64,000 nucleotides of DNA from Aricia agestis (GCF_905147365.1 NC_056409.1:3353001-3417000), one strand, 5' to 3'; positions 43,246 to 53,851 are shown, counted from the stretch's first letter. Notes: generated by a model not told the origin, from the sequence alone. Numbers and translations: made by a program.

Positions 43246-44068
43246 GACGGTTTATACTCTATAGTCTATACATTGCTTTCTAGTTTCTAGTCATAAAACC
43301 TCTCACCACGTTGTGCGTTGGTACATGGTGGATAACCAAGATTGTCATTAAATGAGTGTAGCGTTGTCTTTATCGATTATAATTTTGCTCTAATATAATC
43401 ACCATGATAAGATAACTCTGAACGCACTATGTGCAACATGTCTCATTTTTGTCTATGTGCTATTAACGCCCTCTGCACCTTTCCGTAATATTAATTAATT
43501 ACATTGCGTGTGTGTGAGTGTCATCCTGCAATCGAAGTGACATTCGAAAGTATGAGAATTGGCCTCTTGGCGAGATGGTTCATTAGGCTCTGCCGCGGTT
43601 ATGGCGTAACTGTATGTTACGGTTGCATGTAATTAATAATTATTATGTTAGGTTATTCATTCAGGTTTCACTTCAGTTACTCACTAACTAAGGTTACGTA
43701 AACCACACTAATAATAATAATATAATAATATATGCACGTATTGTTTTGTTGTCTGTTTATCATGAATTTAATTTTTCTGTGAACGCTTTGCGTTTTACTA
43801 CATTATAATATTATGATCCACTATTTTTATGTTATTAATTATAATTAATAACATAAAAATAGTGGATTTCCCATATATATCTACTATTCAAATAAATAAA
43901 TATTTATGATCTATCTGAATTCCGAAGGCTGGTTGTTTAGAGAAACTACGGAGTGATAAAAAAAACCCCGAATGTTGGCATAAATTGAAGGTCCGTGGCC
44001 GTGGGTCCCCCAAAAACTAAAAGATTTGCTTGCCAAGCTGCTTTTCAAGTGAAATTATGATTCTAAGT
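43246..44068. other. Non-coding, contains a palindrome
   Basis: No gene. See 43816-43867. Confidence 0.5.
43816..43867. repeat. Perfect 52-bp palindrome
   Basis: Arms ATCCACTATTTTTATG... and ...CATAAAAATAGTGGAT pair over 26 bases without a loop (centre ATTAATTATAATTAAT). Confidence 0.9.
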
Positions 44069-44412
44069 CAGTGTTCTCAAACTTTTTTGGTGGCGCAGGG
44101 TTCTGCGACCAAAAAAGTTTAATAGTGCGTGACTTTTTGACGTACCTTCAATCTTTATGCTGGCGTCTGATGACATTTCTAAAAACAATTAAGGGTCAAT
44201 TCAGACCGCAACGTGACGAGGCGAGGCGCGACAAGACGCGACCTAAATTTGTATGGATTTGACAGATGTCGTCAGCGTTAGACGTCTTGCGAATCTGTCA
44301 AATCCATACTAATTTAGAAATGTGTAACGCGTCGCGTTGCGGTCTGAATTGACCCTAAGTAATTATGTATCGCTCGCGGAGCTCCTAAAATTACTTTGAG
44401 TTTGAGCACACC
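44069..44412. mobile_element. hAT-like remnant interrupted by a MITE
   Basis: Left end CAGTGTTCTCAAACTTTTTT with GGTGGCGCAGGGTTCTGCGA, and right end ACTTTGAGTTTGAGCACACC. These match the CAGTGGTTCTCAAACT type of hAT terminus. The L-family MITE sits inside at 44193-44355. Confidence 0.5.
44193..44355. mobile_element. L-family MITE, TAA duplication
   Basis: GGGTCAATTCAGACCGCAAC and CGTTGCGGTCTGAATTGACC form 22-bp inverted ends. TAA flanks both sides (44190-44192, 44356-44358). Interior ATTTGACAGATGTCGTCAGC ... CTTGCGAATCTGTCAAATCC is also self-complementary. TWA duplications point to PIF/Harbinger. Confidence 0.85.
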
Positions 44413-44433
44413 TTGAGAAAGGCTGCAATAGGT

Positions 44434-44900
44434 AATGGGGATTGTCCATTTTTTTTAAATTTTGCTCATTACAAAAACATTTCGAGGAATAAGGTCAGTG
44501 ATCGTTTTTCTGTATATAAACGAAAAAAATACCCATTAGTTACTTATATTTTTGAACAAATATGTTTAACCTTAGTTTGACCTTCAATGGCGTTAAATTA
44601 GCAATAAATTCGACCAACATTACGTTTCGAACTTTTGATAAGCTTCTCGTATCAGCTTTCACATAATGAGAACTTGCATTTGACGAACCAGCCATTATAA
44701 ATAAGATTGAAAGGAAAAAACATACTGCAGAGGTCAATTATTGGCCGCCGATGATGACGTCAGAGCGAAATTTTAAAAATTTATTGAGAAAAAACTAGCC
44801 AATAAATTTCAAAATTATTTAATTTCTATTCTTAAAATACCCTATTTTAACGAAAAAAAATATAAAAAGTACATGTGATTTTTTTTGGACAATGCCCATT
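44434..44900. mobile_element. MITE with 15-bp inverted ends
   Basis: AATGGGGATTGTCCA and TGGACAATGCCCATT are inverted repeats with one mismatch. Interior non-coding. Confidence 0.55.
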
Positions 44901-45500
44901 GGATTTCTACGCATTGTACATTGTACATTCAACGCGACTATTACAGCATCAATCGACGCACATGGAGTTTCATGGTAGTGGAGTTAATTAGTAATTCACT
45001 AGTAATTAGTTGTATCCGTTCCTAGCTCTAGTAGACGTTAATTAAAAGTTAGTCTATAATTACAAGTCGGTATTGTTGCTACAAGACTGAAGACAGTGAA
45101 TGCAAGTATTATTAGTTATTTATTAGGTACGGCGACATGTCAACATATCTACGTTATGTTTTTCTAGCTATTTCTCCATTTATTGCCAAATTATTTGAAA
45201 TAAATTAATAAGTATTCTAACGAGGTTTATTCGTGCATTGAATAGACTCCAAACTAGACCGATTTTGATGGACAAGTAATTTATTTTTACCGTGTTGTAT
45301 TATAATCTAGAGTAGAAACGCGGCTTCTTTTCATCGCGGAAAGATGTACGTTGCATCATGGATGTACGGTTCTCGTTGTTGTTTAAAGATTTTACTTTGC
45401 AACGAGATACTCTCTCTCTGTAAAGTTGGAAGCCGGCTACATGAAGTTGCAGCAGACGACGGGTCTTCGCGACTCGCAACACTACTGAGGCCGTAGCCAA
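44901..45500. other. Non-coding, no gene seen
   Basis: Two overlapping - strand frames near 45300-45537 have no recognisable domain. Confidence 0.45.
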
Positions 45501-45655
45501 AGTCCCTTTCGTTAAAAACGATGAAATTCGTTATCAAAATGTATGTGATTTGACATTAGTCTCCGCAAGCGAAATGTCATTTAGCGATGAGTTATGTCAA
45601 ACCGAATACATTTTGATAACGAATTTTGTCATCGTTTTTAACGAAAAATACTTTG
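45501..45655. mobile_element. Foldback MITE
   Basis: TTCGTTAAAAACGATGAAAT, CGTTATCAAAATGTAT pair with ATACATTTTGATAACG and TCATCGTTTTTAACGAAA. Arms about 55 bp. Confidence 0.7.
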
Positions 45656-45835
45656 TCTCTACAGTGCCTCTAGTTTGTATGTATTTCTATCAATGTCGCT
45701 AGATTCGTGTCGCTAGCTGTGCAGGGTATTTCATAGAAATACATTCAAACCAGTAGTGTCGCTGCGACACGTCGTCTGCGGTTGCTTCATGTCGCCCGCT
45801 GCCAACCGGCACCTTAACTCTCTTAGGGTCAATTC

Positions 45836-45984
45836 AGACCGCGACGAGGTGAGGCGAGGCGCGGCGCAGCTTAAAGTATGGATTTGACAGAATTCAATTG
45901 CGTGAGATGTCTTGCGAATCTGTCAAATCCATATTATAAATTTAGAAATGCATCTACGCGTCGCATTGCGGTCTGAATCAACCC
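45836..45984. mobile_element. L-family MITE, TTA duplication
   Basis: GGGTCAATTCAGACCGCGAC to GCATTGCGGTCTGAATCAAC then CC. TTA on both sides (45833-45835, 45985-45987). Confidence 0.85.
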
Positions 45985-46028
45985 TTACGGAGAGTTATTA
46001 AATTAATAGTAAATCATCCAACAGCTGC

Positions 46029-46525
46029 TTAAGAGGAATCCACACCGCCGTTTTTCCATACAAACGCTGTCCCCTGTTTCCTCCCTGGATAATGCCGGTA
46101 GAGTTACGATTTTTTTCCTGAATATCTATGGGGCCGCTATTAGCATGTCCCTATGTTTTCTTTTTTTTCATAATTTTATTATTAATAAAAGATAAGAACG
46201 TCCAAAAACCCAAAAAAATTGCAAGATTTTCCTCTGTGTTCAAACACCCAGACAACAAAACTGGCTAAAATATACAAAAAAAAAATAAAACATAGGAACA
46301 GAACTCAAGCCTTGCTTTAATTCTTAATGAAAAAAGTACTTGAATCGGTTAAGTTTTGGAGGAGGAATCAGCGGACAACAAATCGAAGATTTTCTGTTCT
46401 TTTATTAGAACTTTTGTCGTATTGTCTCTATCGCGCTCTGCGGTGGGAGACTTGAGATTGGTGAGACAGCAATACATTTTTAAATACCTATTTTCAATTT
46501 CTCTCGCCCCTGGTGTATCCTCCTA
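46029..46525. mobile_element. H-family MITE, full length
   Basis: TTAAGAGGAATCCACACCGC to CCCCTGGTGTATCCTCCTA. Same order as the copy at 11314. Confidence 0.65.
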
Positions 46526-47044
46526 GTACTCATGGTAGCCCGCAACACAAAATATCATCCGCTTCGCTGCTCCCCATCAAAATGTGCGCTATCCTTTACC
46601 TACTATTAGTTTGGGTCTATGGTCCATGAGTCATGAGTGACCGTGGCCGTGACCTAATTCCTACCAAAACATCTCAAGCTGATCCTGGCCCATATTAATT
46701 ACTGGATTTACTACCTTATAAATACACCACGTGAAAATAAAATAAGAGCTCACATTACTTCCGTATGTCATAATTTATGAGCCCCGCTTTGATGCCCCTG
46801 AGCCATCCGGCTGCCCTTATTATTGGATTTTGAGATTCGGTACAAAGTAGGGTTGTTGAGGATTCCTCTTCCGCTTCCTCATAATGAGGAAGTTCCGCAA
46901 TATTTTGGGTTCCTCAACCGCTACCGCATCCTCATAAATAAAAATAAAAAAATCCTCTTCCGCTATCGCTTCCTCAAAATTTAAGAGGAATTTATGAAGA
47001 ATTTCACTATGCGCGTCGCGTATCCAATCATGGCACGCCATTCT

Positions 47045-47081
47045 CGCGCTCTGGCGTGTGCAACGCACACGCCAGAGCGCG
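47045..47081. repeat. Perfect 16-bp stem hairpin
   Basis: CGCGCTCTGGCGTGTG and CACACGCCAGAGCGCG around CAACG, GC-rich, inside the hAT-type element. Confidence 0.85.
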
Positions 47082-47106
47082 TAATTGTATCATTCACTCA
47101 TCTTTT

Positions 47107-47575
47107 TTGGGGTTTCGTGCCCAAAGGGTAAAAACGGGAATCTATTACCACAGAATAGATAATAGTACAAGTACTATTAAGTATTACTGAGACTTTGATA
47201 CCTGTCCGTCTGGCTGTCTGTCTCCAGGCTGTATCTCAAGAACGGCTATAGCTAGCCTTCTGAAATTTTCACAGATTGTGTATTATTGTTGCCGCTATAA
47301 CAACAAACACTAAAACAAAATTATATTAATATTTAAGGGGGGTTCCCATACAACAAACTTGATTTTTTGGCCTTTTTGCTCGTAATCAATAATCGCAAGA
47401 GGTACGCACTTGAAATTTTGACAAAGTCCTTAATTGTATGTGTACTTTAATGATTAATAATAATATTAAAATAAAATAAATCCCATGCAAAAACACAATT
47501 TTTGGCCTATTTTTTTGTACGGTTTCGGTACGAAATCCTTCGTGCGCGAGTCCGACTCGCACTTGGCCGATTTTG
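47107..47575 (+). mobile_element. A-family repeat inside the hAT-type MITE
   Basis: GGTTTCGTGCCCAAAGGGTA to CGACTCGCACTTGGCCGATT. A ~45-bp extra piece (ATAGATAATAGTACAAGTAC) is present near 47153-47190. Confidence 0.7.
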
Positions 47576-47939
47576 TGTGCGTGTGTTGTGTATGTTACTG
47601 AGCTCCTCCTTAACTGCTGGACCGATTATGATGATTCTTTATTGTGTGTGTTTTGAGAATGGTTTAGATTCATAGTTTGGTCCAATGGTAAATGCCGTTT
47701 TAATTATTTTTTGTGTAATGTATGTACCTAGTTATGTAGAGACTGGACAAAGGCTTTTGGTTTGGGTCCGCTAGTATTTATAATTTCCTATCATCCCATT
47801 CCTCATCCGCTTCCTCATCCGCATCCTCTTCCTCAAAAAATATCCTCTTCCTCATCCGCATCCTCTAAATTTGCGCGTCACAATTCCTCTTCCTCCTCCT
47901 CTTCCTCATAATCACTTCCTCAACAACCCTAGTACAAAG

Positions 47940-48430
47940 AGACCCCGGCCTTAGTGGACGAATTTTGTACTGAGGGGGGTACAAAATCGGGCGTGGGGTA
48001 CAAAATCCGTGGGCGCATTTGTTATTGTAGTCTGCCTCCTCATATTATTACATACCTAATATATTTTAACTTTAACATTCTAGAAATGAATGTATGGTTT
48101 TCTCATTATTTTTAAGTTCTATGCCTAAATTATTATAGAGCTTTAAAAATGTAAAGCAGCATGCACACCGATGTCACGTTTCGCGAAAACTGAAGACGAC
48201 GTTAAAGGAGTGAGCACATTGAGCGCATCGCAAAAATCCGCCTCCATTCAAATTGTATGGAAGCGGATTCGCGTATCGCTCACTGTGTCGGGGCGCGGCG
48301 GATTTCCGTCAATGCGACAAGGCCCGGCAAGGTCCGACAAAGCTGCTGCGCCCCGGCAACACTGCGACCACATTTCACATAGATTTCCACTTTTTGATAG
48401 ATTTGAGGTCAGATGAATAATAATAATAAT
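47940..48430. other. Non-coding; GC-rich block
   Basis: About 48175-48400 is GC-richer with GAGTGAGCACATTGAGCGCA and ATCGCTCACTGTGTCG in partial inversion. Probably a MITE. The 81-codon frame there is not convincing. Confidence 0.4.
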
Positions 48431-48531
48431 ATCTATGGACGCTTCACACCACGTCAGTCTGGCCCCGTGCTAAGTACCTGAAGGACTTGTGTTACGGGTA
48501 CCAGACAACGGAAATATATTTAATACTTTTC
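48431..48531 (-). mobile_element. tRNA-derived SINE, 3' part
   Basis: ATGGACGCTTCACACCACGT, CAGTCTGGCCCCGTGCTAAG and CTGAAGGACTTGTGTTACGG. The head is missing. It holds the uninterrupted GTCTGGCC site (48457-48464) used as target by the hAT-like element at 21262. Confidence 0.7.
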
Positions 48532-48780
48532 GGTACGGAATGACGATTTAGTACTCCAAAATTTTTTGTAAATTAAATTAAAGATCGATATTATACATAT
48601 CGATAAATAATATAAAAATTTAAAATGGATAATGAATACAGTTCATAATATTATACACATTTTAGTTTTATTTAAGTTTCAACCACGTAAAATGTACATT
48701 GATACACGCCGACAAAGCGTGCGCGTACCCAAATGGTACCGTCCCGAACAACACGGCAAGCAACAAAAATTTTAGCCAAA

Positions 48781-48931
48781 TGCTACTTTATGACCTATAG
48801 GCATATCAATATTTGTAGGCCTACAGATATTGATATGCCTACAGGTCATAAAGTAGCATGCCTGCATTGATATACAAAAACCTTTTTGTATATCAATACA
48901 AAAAGCTTTTTTGTATTGATATACAAAAAGT
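48781..48931. repeat. Cluster of hairpins
   Basis: 48781-48858 is a palindrome with ~38-bp arms (TGCTACTTTATGACCT ... AGGTCATAAAGTAGCA, two mismatches per arm, centre GTAGGCCTAC). Next, TTGATATACAAAAA and TTTTTGTATATCAA form a second hairpin. TACAAAAAGCTTTTTTGTATTGATATACAAAAAG adds a third overlapping set. Confidence 0.85.
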
Positions 48932-48970
48932 TTTAATTTTGCTCTAAGCCAGCACTTGACAAAGCAGCGG

Positions 48971-49333
48971 CACAATAGACATAACTACCAGTAGTTCGAC
49001 TGCAAAGAGACGGACAGGTTTCGATATCTGTCAAATTCGTCGGGTTTCACTAGGACTATGAACGGAATGTGCCTCGCGCTGGCTGATATAATTGATTTTT
49101 AAATATTAAAAATAAAGATTTCAAAATTGGATTCTGACAATTTTAATCGCATGTGCCAAAACACAAACAACAATACGACCAAAGAGGAACATGTCCAGCG
49201 AATATGTCATAGTTTTAAATTCGTAGGTAACAAGTTAACAACCCTAGCGACGATTTTCGTCATAATACGTCAAATTTAAAAATTTCAACATCAGTTCTAA
49301 GACGGCATACTCTATCATTCTGTCTACTCTGGC
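48971..49333 (-). mobile_element. M-family element, inverted relative to 55258 copy
   Basis: Reverse complement of the 55258-55620 segment over the same length, with few visible differences: CACAATAGACATAACTACCA, CGGGTTTCACTAGGACTATG, CATGTGCCAAAACACAAACA, GTTAACAACCCTAGCGACGA, TCATTCTGTCTACTCTGG. Non-coding, class unknown. Confidence 0.8.
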
Positions 49334-49471
49334 AGCGGTGGCATGAGTCACTAGGTACTAATGTCGATATAAAATTAAACGTATAGGCTACCTACACATA
49401 GGTTATAAAGTGGCATTTTACTTGAATTTTTGTCGGTCGCGGTCGCTTGCGGCAAAGATTGGAACACCTTA
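49334..49471. other. Non-coding spacer
   Basis: Nothing recognised. Confidence 0.4.
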
Positions 49472-49604
49472 GGGTCAATAGCAGCGCGACAAGGCGAGGC
49501 GCGGCGCGGCAATAAAATTTGTATGGTGAGACGTCTTGCGAATCTATCAAATCCATATAAATTTAGAAATGTATCTACGCGTTGCGTTGCGGCCGAATTG
49601 ACTC
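49472..49604. mobile_element. L-family MITE, TTA duplication
   Basis: GGGTCAATAGCAGCGCGACA to GTTGCGGCCGAATTGACTC, TTA both sides (49469-49471, 49605-49607). About 30 bp of the left half is deleted compared with 44193. Confidence 0.75.
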
Positions 49605-50434
49605 TTAGTCGGGCCCGTAATAAGCCCGTATATTATTACAATTTAAAAGTAACTCAATCTGTCCACCTTCTAACTTTTTAGGGACGTACCGCATATGTTA
49701 TCGACATCAAGTACCTCATGGTAGTTGGTACCGATTCGACACTCAATACGTCTGTTTTCGATTTTCATTACGGCTGGAGATACGATTTCAAACCGTTTCG
49801 AGCAGCCATTCGATCTGAAATCAACTCGCTATTGAAAATACATTCCGAATTCAGCTGTTTTAGTCTTTGTTTGCAGGACTTTGGTCTTACGATATGGAAT
49901 TTATGTTCTGTGAGCCAATACAGAGTGAAGACTATAGAGCCTAGGAACGATGTTCATAATCAATTTAATTTTTTTAAATACATTATATAATAATACTTAC
50001 CTTCATACTTAATTTGTAGGATAATATTAAAAGCGACAATAATATCATTGTACAGTCTCTTTTATTTTTATACTTGAATAAATAAACCTTTTTTTGTGGC
50101 AGAAATAATTATTTGAGAACTATCAATTTTTCGATTACCAATAATTGAAAAATGTATAGTTTTCCCGTCACTAGAATGTCGCAATATAGTATGTAGCTCT
50201 AGCTACGTTGTCACATCACTAATATAATAACGTAATATAACGTTTTACAAGGCCACCGCGACTATTTGCCTTATTCGTCGTAAGTCGTAACTAAATATTA
50301 AATTGTTTTGGTTTTACGTTTCATATTACATTCTCAGTATTAAATGCTACTGTTGCCGGGTATGTAGACTATGTAGTATTATTTAACTGGGTTTTCCTCC
50401 TGTCATCGTGCACCCAAAACTGTAATCTCCAGCG
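49605..50434. other. Non-coding, no gene seen
   Basis: A 90-codon frame at 49718-49990 (MVVGTDSTLNTSVF...) has no recognised domain and no splice context that supports it. Confidence 0.45.
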
Positions 50435-50574
50435 GGCTGATTCACGATTTGCGTTCGAGTCGGATTCGGAAACTTTACGTGTGATCATTGGTCAATGCGC
50501 GCAACGGGTGTTTAAATTGCATGTCGCACGGTGAAGTTTCCGAACCCGAAGCGAATTGCGCATAGTGAATCAGG
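50435..50574. mobile_element. Inverted-repeat MITE
   Basis: GGCTGATTCACGATTTGCGT and CGGAAACTTTAC pair with AAGTTTCCGAACCCGAAGCG and GTGAATCAGGG. Confidence 0.6.
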
Positions 50575-51298
50575 GAACGGTACCCTTAGTTTTATCTCTA
50601 CAGTGTTTCTATTTTGTCGCATTTCTACTGTCGCGCGTGGAACCACTATAAAAAGTAGACTTATAATTAATATTATGTCCTTTTCTGTTTCTACATAATC
50701 AAAATCGGTCTAGTCGTTCACGCACTATGATGCCTTTAAATATTTCCATTTGATGCAGTAGCTGTTGTAAACACAATAAATTGTGTTTCTTAAAATACAT
50801 AATATTATATACTTAATGCAAATACATAATGGAACGTTTAAATTTTTAATGCAATATTTAGACATGTTGTAACGAATTAAATGAATATTTTATGTTAATT
50901 ATGTCTTTAGCTATGTATTTTCGTGGGAAATCTTATAAGATTTTTTATTTAATATACAATAACATAATAACATCCGAGACCACTCCGAGACGAATAATAT
51001 ACCGAAATATTTTTGCTATGAAAATTTTAAGTTAAGACTGTAATATTTAAATTTTAAAAACATGATACGTATTGTGTACGTATGCTACCTACCAGCAAAA
51101 GTTACAGACAGACAGTTTTTTTGTTGAAAACGTAAATCTGAAATATTTTCTGACAAATCCGTACCTACCAACTAGGTTTCTGATATGTGCTTTTTTGACA
51201 GGAATTTATCTATCGTATAACGTAGTTGATTCTTTAGCCAATCAAACGCACCACTGAATAAGTAAACTCCTGTCAAAAAACTCAGAGACCGGGCATTA
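50575..51298. other. Non-coding, no gene seen
   Basis: AT-rich. Confidence 0.5.
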
Positions 51299-51568
51299 GT
51301 GTCTACACTCTACACCATGCCGAAGTTCCGCGGCGGAAGTTCGGTATGATACCACCTGCAATGTATTTTAGATTAAAGATGACACACTATTCCGTCGCGT
51401 TCCGTCGGTATATTGTATGCATTTGACATTGCGGGCGTAATCATGCGGAATTTCCGCCGTGTAACTTCGGCATAGTGTGTTTAGACACTAAATTCCGTCG
51501 CGTTCTTGACTTAATCATACCGAACTTCCGCCGCGGAACTTCGGCGTGGTGTGTTTAGTTAGACACTT
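51299..51568. mobile_element. Foldback MITE with a repeated end
   Basis: Outer arms: AGTGTCTACACTCTACACCA, GCCGAAGTTCCGCGGCGGAA and the complement TTCCGCCGCGGAACTTCGGC, GTTAGACACT. A second, internal right end (TTTCCGCCGTGTAACTTCGG ... GTGTTTAGACACT at about 51450-51490) shows that the element has a duplicated terminus. Confidence 0.7.
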
Positions 51569-52105
51569 AGAGTGCGTTTCCATAGTAGCTGCGACGCGAA
51601 AGAATATTTTTTGAGAACCAATAGAATCGCTTTATTTGCCTGACCTTGCTCGGCGCAGCCATTCTATTGCATCTTAACCCATCAATCCCCAACCGGCACC
51701 CGGCTGTCGCATAACAATTGAAAATCTATTGTCTGCGATTCCCACGATCTAGGTATTATTAAAGCTCATTGCTCGCAACGCGGCTCCTGTAGAAACCGTT
51801 TGTCAGTCAGGATGTCGGAATAAATAGAATGTCAGATGTCGGACAGTGGGGGAATGTCAGGTCGTAATGGAACCCATTACAGCGGCTGGTATTAATTGAC
51901 TGCGCTCCTGAAGCTCTGCCGCCCCGCGCCCCCGTCATTACTGAAATAGAATGCATAATGAACTGCTTCAAGACATAATTGAATATTAAAAATGTCCCTC
52001 TTGATTAAATGTGTCCATGGTTATAATTATTTTACACCAAAAATTGAAATTATGCAAAGGTTGGAGTGGAGCAAACGGCGCTACTTAACTAGCACATATT
52101 ATATA
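51569..52105. other. Non-coding, no gene seen
   Basis: A GC-rich patch near 51900-51945. Nothing coding recognised. Confidence 0.45.
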
Positions 52106-52867
52106 CTAGCTGTTGCCCGCGACTTCGTCCGCGTGGACTTCAGTTTATAGCGCGCGATGTCAACAAAATTGGTGTCAAAAGCTTTTATAAAAAAACCCTG
52201 GTACCCCTTAAATCAATACAGCTGTGCAGTGTGCAAACAATAAGTACTTCATTTTTGTATGTTAAACTTTATATATTATGCCAAATTTTAAAGCTTATTT
52301 AGCCCCCCAATTACACAACTTTACCCATAAACTATTTATCATTGATAGGTTTAGCCCCAATTTCACCAACGTCTGTTAGTGTTAACAGCTTGTTAAAATA
52401 TCCTGTCTTCTCTTTCATTCATATGAAAAACGAAACAGCTAACGTGATACTAATTCGAGCATTAACTTTAACAGTCGTTGGTGAAATTTGGTCTTAAGGT
52501 TACGTCACTGCCTGCACAGATAAAGTACTGAGTTATTTAATACCGTAGAATAGATATAACAATCGAAAAAAATCGAGACTTAAATGTAAGATGATACCAC
52601 CTCTTATAGAAAGACTTTTGAGCAAGCGTCAGCGCGATGTAGAAGACGCACGGCGCCATCTATTATGAATTTTTTGAACAAATTTACGACCCTTACAACC
52701 CTTTTTTCCAGTAAAAAAGTAGCCTATGTCCTTTCTCAGGCTTTAGACTATCAGTATACAAAATTTCATTACAATCGGTTCGGTAGTTTTGGCGTTTGGC
52801 GTGAAAGCGAGACTGACAGATAGACAGACAGACAGAGATACTTTCGCATTCATAATATTAGTACAGA
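52106..52867 (-). mobile_element. Helitron, full length, carrying a MITE
   Basis: On + it opens CTAGCTGTTGCCCGCGACTT after A, the complement of hairpin plus CTAG. It closes CATAATATTAGTACAGA before T, the complement of a TC start. The body is collinear with the copy at 8539 apart from the K-family MITE at 52354-52493. Confidence 0.75.
52354..52493. mobile_element. K-family MITE in a Helitron, TTA duplication
   Basis: GCCCCAATTTCACCAACGTC to GACTGTTAAA-type complement end GTCGTTGGTGAAATTTGGTC. TTA lies at 52351-52353 and 52494-52496. The related Helitron at 8539 has the single TTA (as TAA at 8930-8932) and no insert. Confidence 0.85.
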
Positions 52868-52869
52868 TT

Positions 52870-53109
52870 ATGTGCACACTGCACAGCTGTTTTTGGGTAT
52901 TTTGATTAATTAAGGGCCGCGCTACACCGCAATGGCAGCGGCGAGGCGAGCACTTTCAGCGCTGCCATTCCGGTGTAGCGCGCTGCGCGGCCCTGAGAGG
53001 GGTACCACTTACCAGGGTTTTAAAAAGTTTTTAAATTTGACATAAATTTTGTTGACACCGCGCGCTATAAACTAAATTCCACGCGGACGAAGTCGCGGGC
53101 AACAGCTAG
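52870..53109 (+). mobile_element. Helitron 3' fragment, opposite orientation, with a MITE
   Basis: GTGCACACTGCACAGCTGTT to GACGAAGTCGCGGGCAACAG then CTAG before T. It begins directly after the previous Helitron, so the pair forms terminal inverted repeats around about 1 kb. It is 5'-truncated. Confidence 0.65.
52914..52993. mobile_element. 80-bp GC-rich foldback MITE
   Basis: GGGCCGCGCTACACCGCAAT and GGCAGCG pair with CGCTGCC and ATTCCGGTGTAGCGCGCTGC then GCGGCCC. Flanks TAA and TGA suggest a TWA-type target. Homologous Helitron sequence without it is seen at about 52195 and 9095 in other copies. Confidence 0.7.
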
Positions 53110-53549
53110 TTATGAATAAAAACAATAATATATAATAAAGTAGGTATGATTAGTTCTAATAATGAAGTAAAAAATAAAGCGCCATCTGTTTTCATATATT
53201 AGAATTAAAATGTAAAAATATTTTCTGGATGGAATATAGGCCAACACAACACACTCGAACTCCTTAGAAATGCAGTAGGAGTTCTATAAGATAAGATAGA
53301 TTGATTATTATTATAGCAAGTGATAATATTATTAAACATAATATTCTAACGTATTAAAAACTATAAACAAAAACATAATAACTAATAAGTATGATTAGTT
53401 CTATGTTACAACGAAGTAAAAAAAACGCCATCTGTTGAATCGTATTAGAACTAAAATGTTCATTGCATCGCGTCGATATATTTCTGGATTTTTTATAATA
53501 TTATACATAAAATATATTTAAGATTTTTAAAATATTATTTTAATACACA
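53110..53549. other. Non-coding, no gene seen
   Basis: Includes two similar segments, TAGTTCTAATAATGAAGTAA AAAATAAAGCGCCATCTGTT (about 53150) and TAGTTCTATGTTACAACGAA ... GCCATCTGTTGAAT (about 53395), a diverged direct repeat 240 bp apart. Confidence 0.4.
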
Positions 53550-53635
53550 TCCAAGACCCAGGAACATTGAAAACTTTTTGTTCCGCCTGCGGGACTCGAA
53601 CCCAGGACCCCCGGGATGAGCGCTGGCCACGCGCA
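53550..53635 (-). mobile_element. tRNA-derived SINE fragment
   Basis: ACACATCCAAGACCCAGGAA, TTGTTCCGCCTGCGGGACTC, GAACCCAGGACCCCCGGGAT. The box-A part is lost. Confidence 0.65.
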
Positions 53636-53675
53636 ATGCGAATTAATTTTCATCGATATTTTCATGGAAATATGA

Positions 53676-53778
53676 TATTTTCCCACATCAAAATGTAGCC
53701 TATATCCTTTCTCAGACTCTAGAATAACTGTGTACAAAATTTCATTGCAATCGGTTCAGTAGTTTTGGCGTGAAAGCG

Positions 53779-53817
<39 letters not shown>

Positions 53818-53848
53818 GATACTTTCGCATTTATAATATTAGTATAGA
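53676..53848 (-). mobile_element. Helitron 5'-half fragment
   Basis: AAATTTCATTGCAATCGGTT, a GACA run at 53780-53816, then ACTTTCGCATTTATAATATT AGTATAGA before T. No 3' hairpin. Confidence 0.6.
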
Positions 53849-53851
53849 TTA

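Larger units (their letters stand above)
46848..47931. mobile_element. hAT-type MITE rich in TTCCTC, with nested repeats
   Basis: Ends TAGGGTTGTTGAGGA and TCCTCAACAACCCTA are exact inverted repeats. Flanking 8-mers GTACAAAG (46840-46847) and GTACAAAG (47932-47939) are identical, the hAT signature. Its own sequence is largely CTTCCTCATCCGCATCCTC-like. An A-family copy (47107-47575) and a Helitron-like tail (about 47576-47772, ending TCCGCTAG) split it. Confidence 0.85.

Noticed and set aside
49718..49990. 90-codon ORF as a host exon
   Set aside because: No domain, no supporting splice signals in frame, and composition like the surrounding non-coding DNA.
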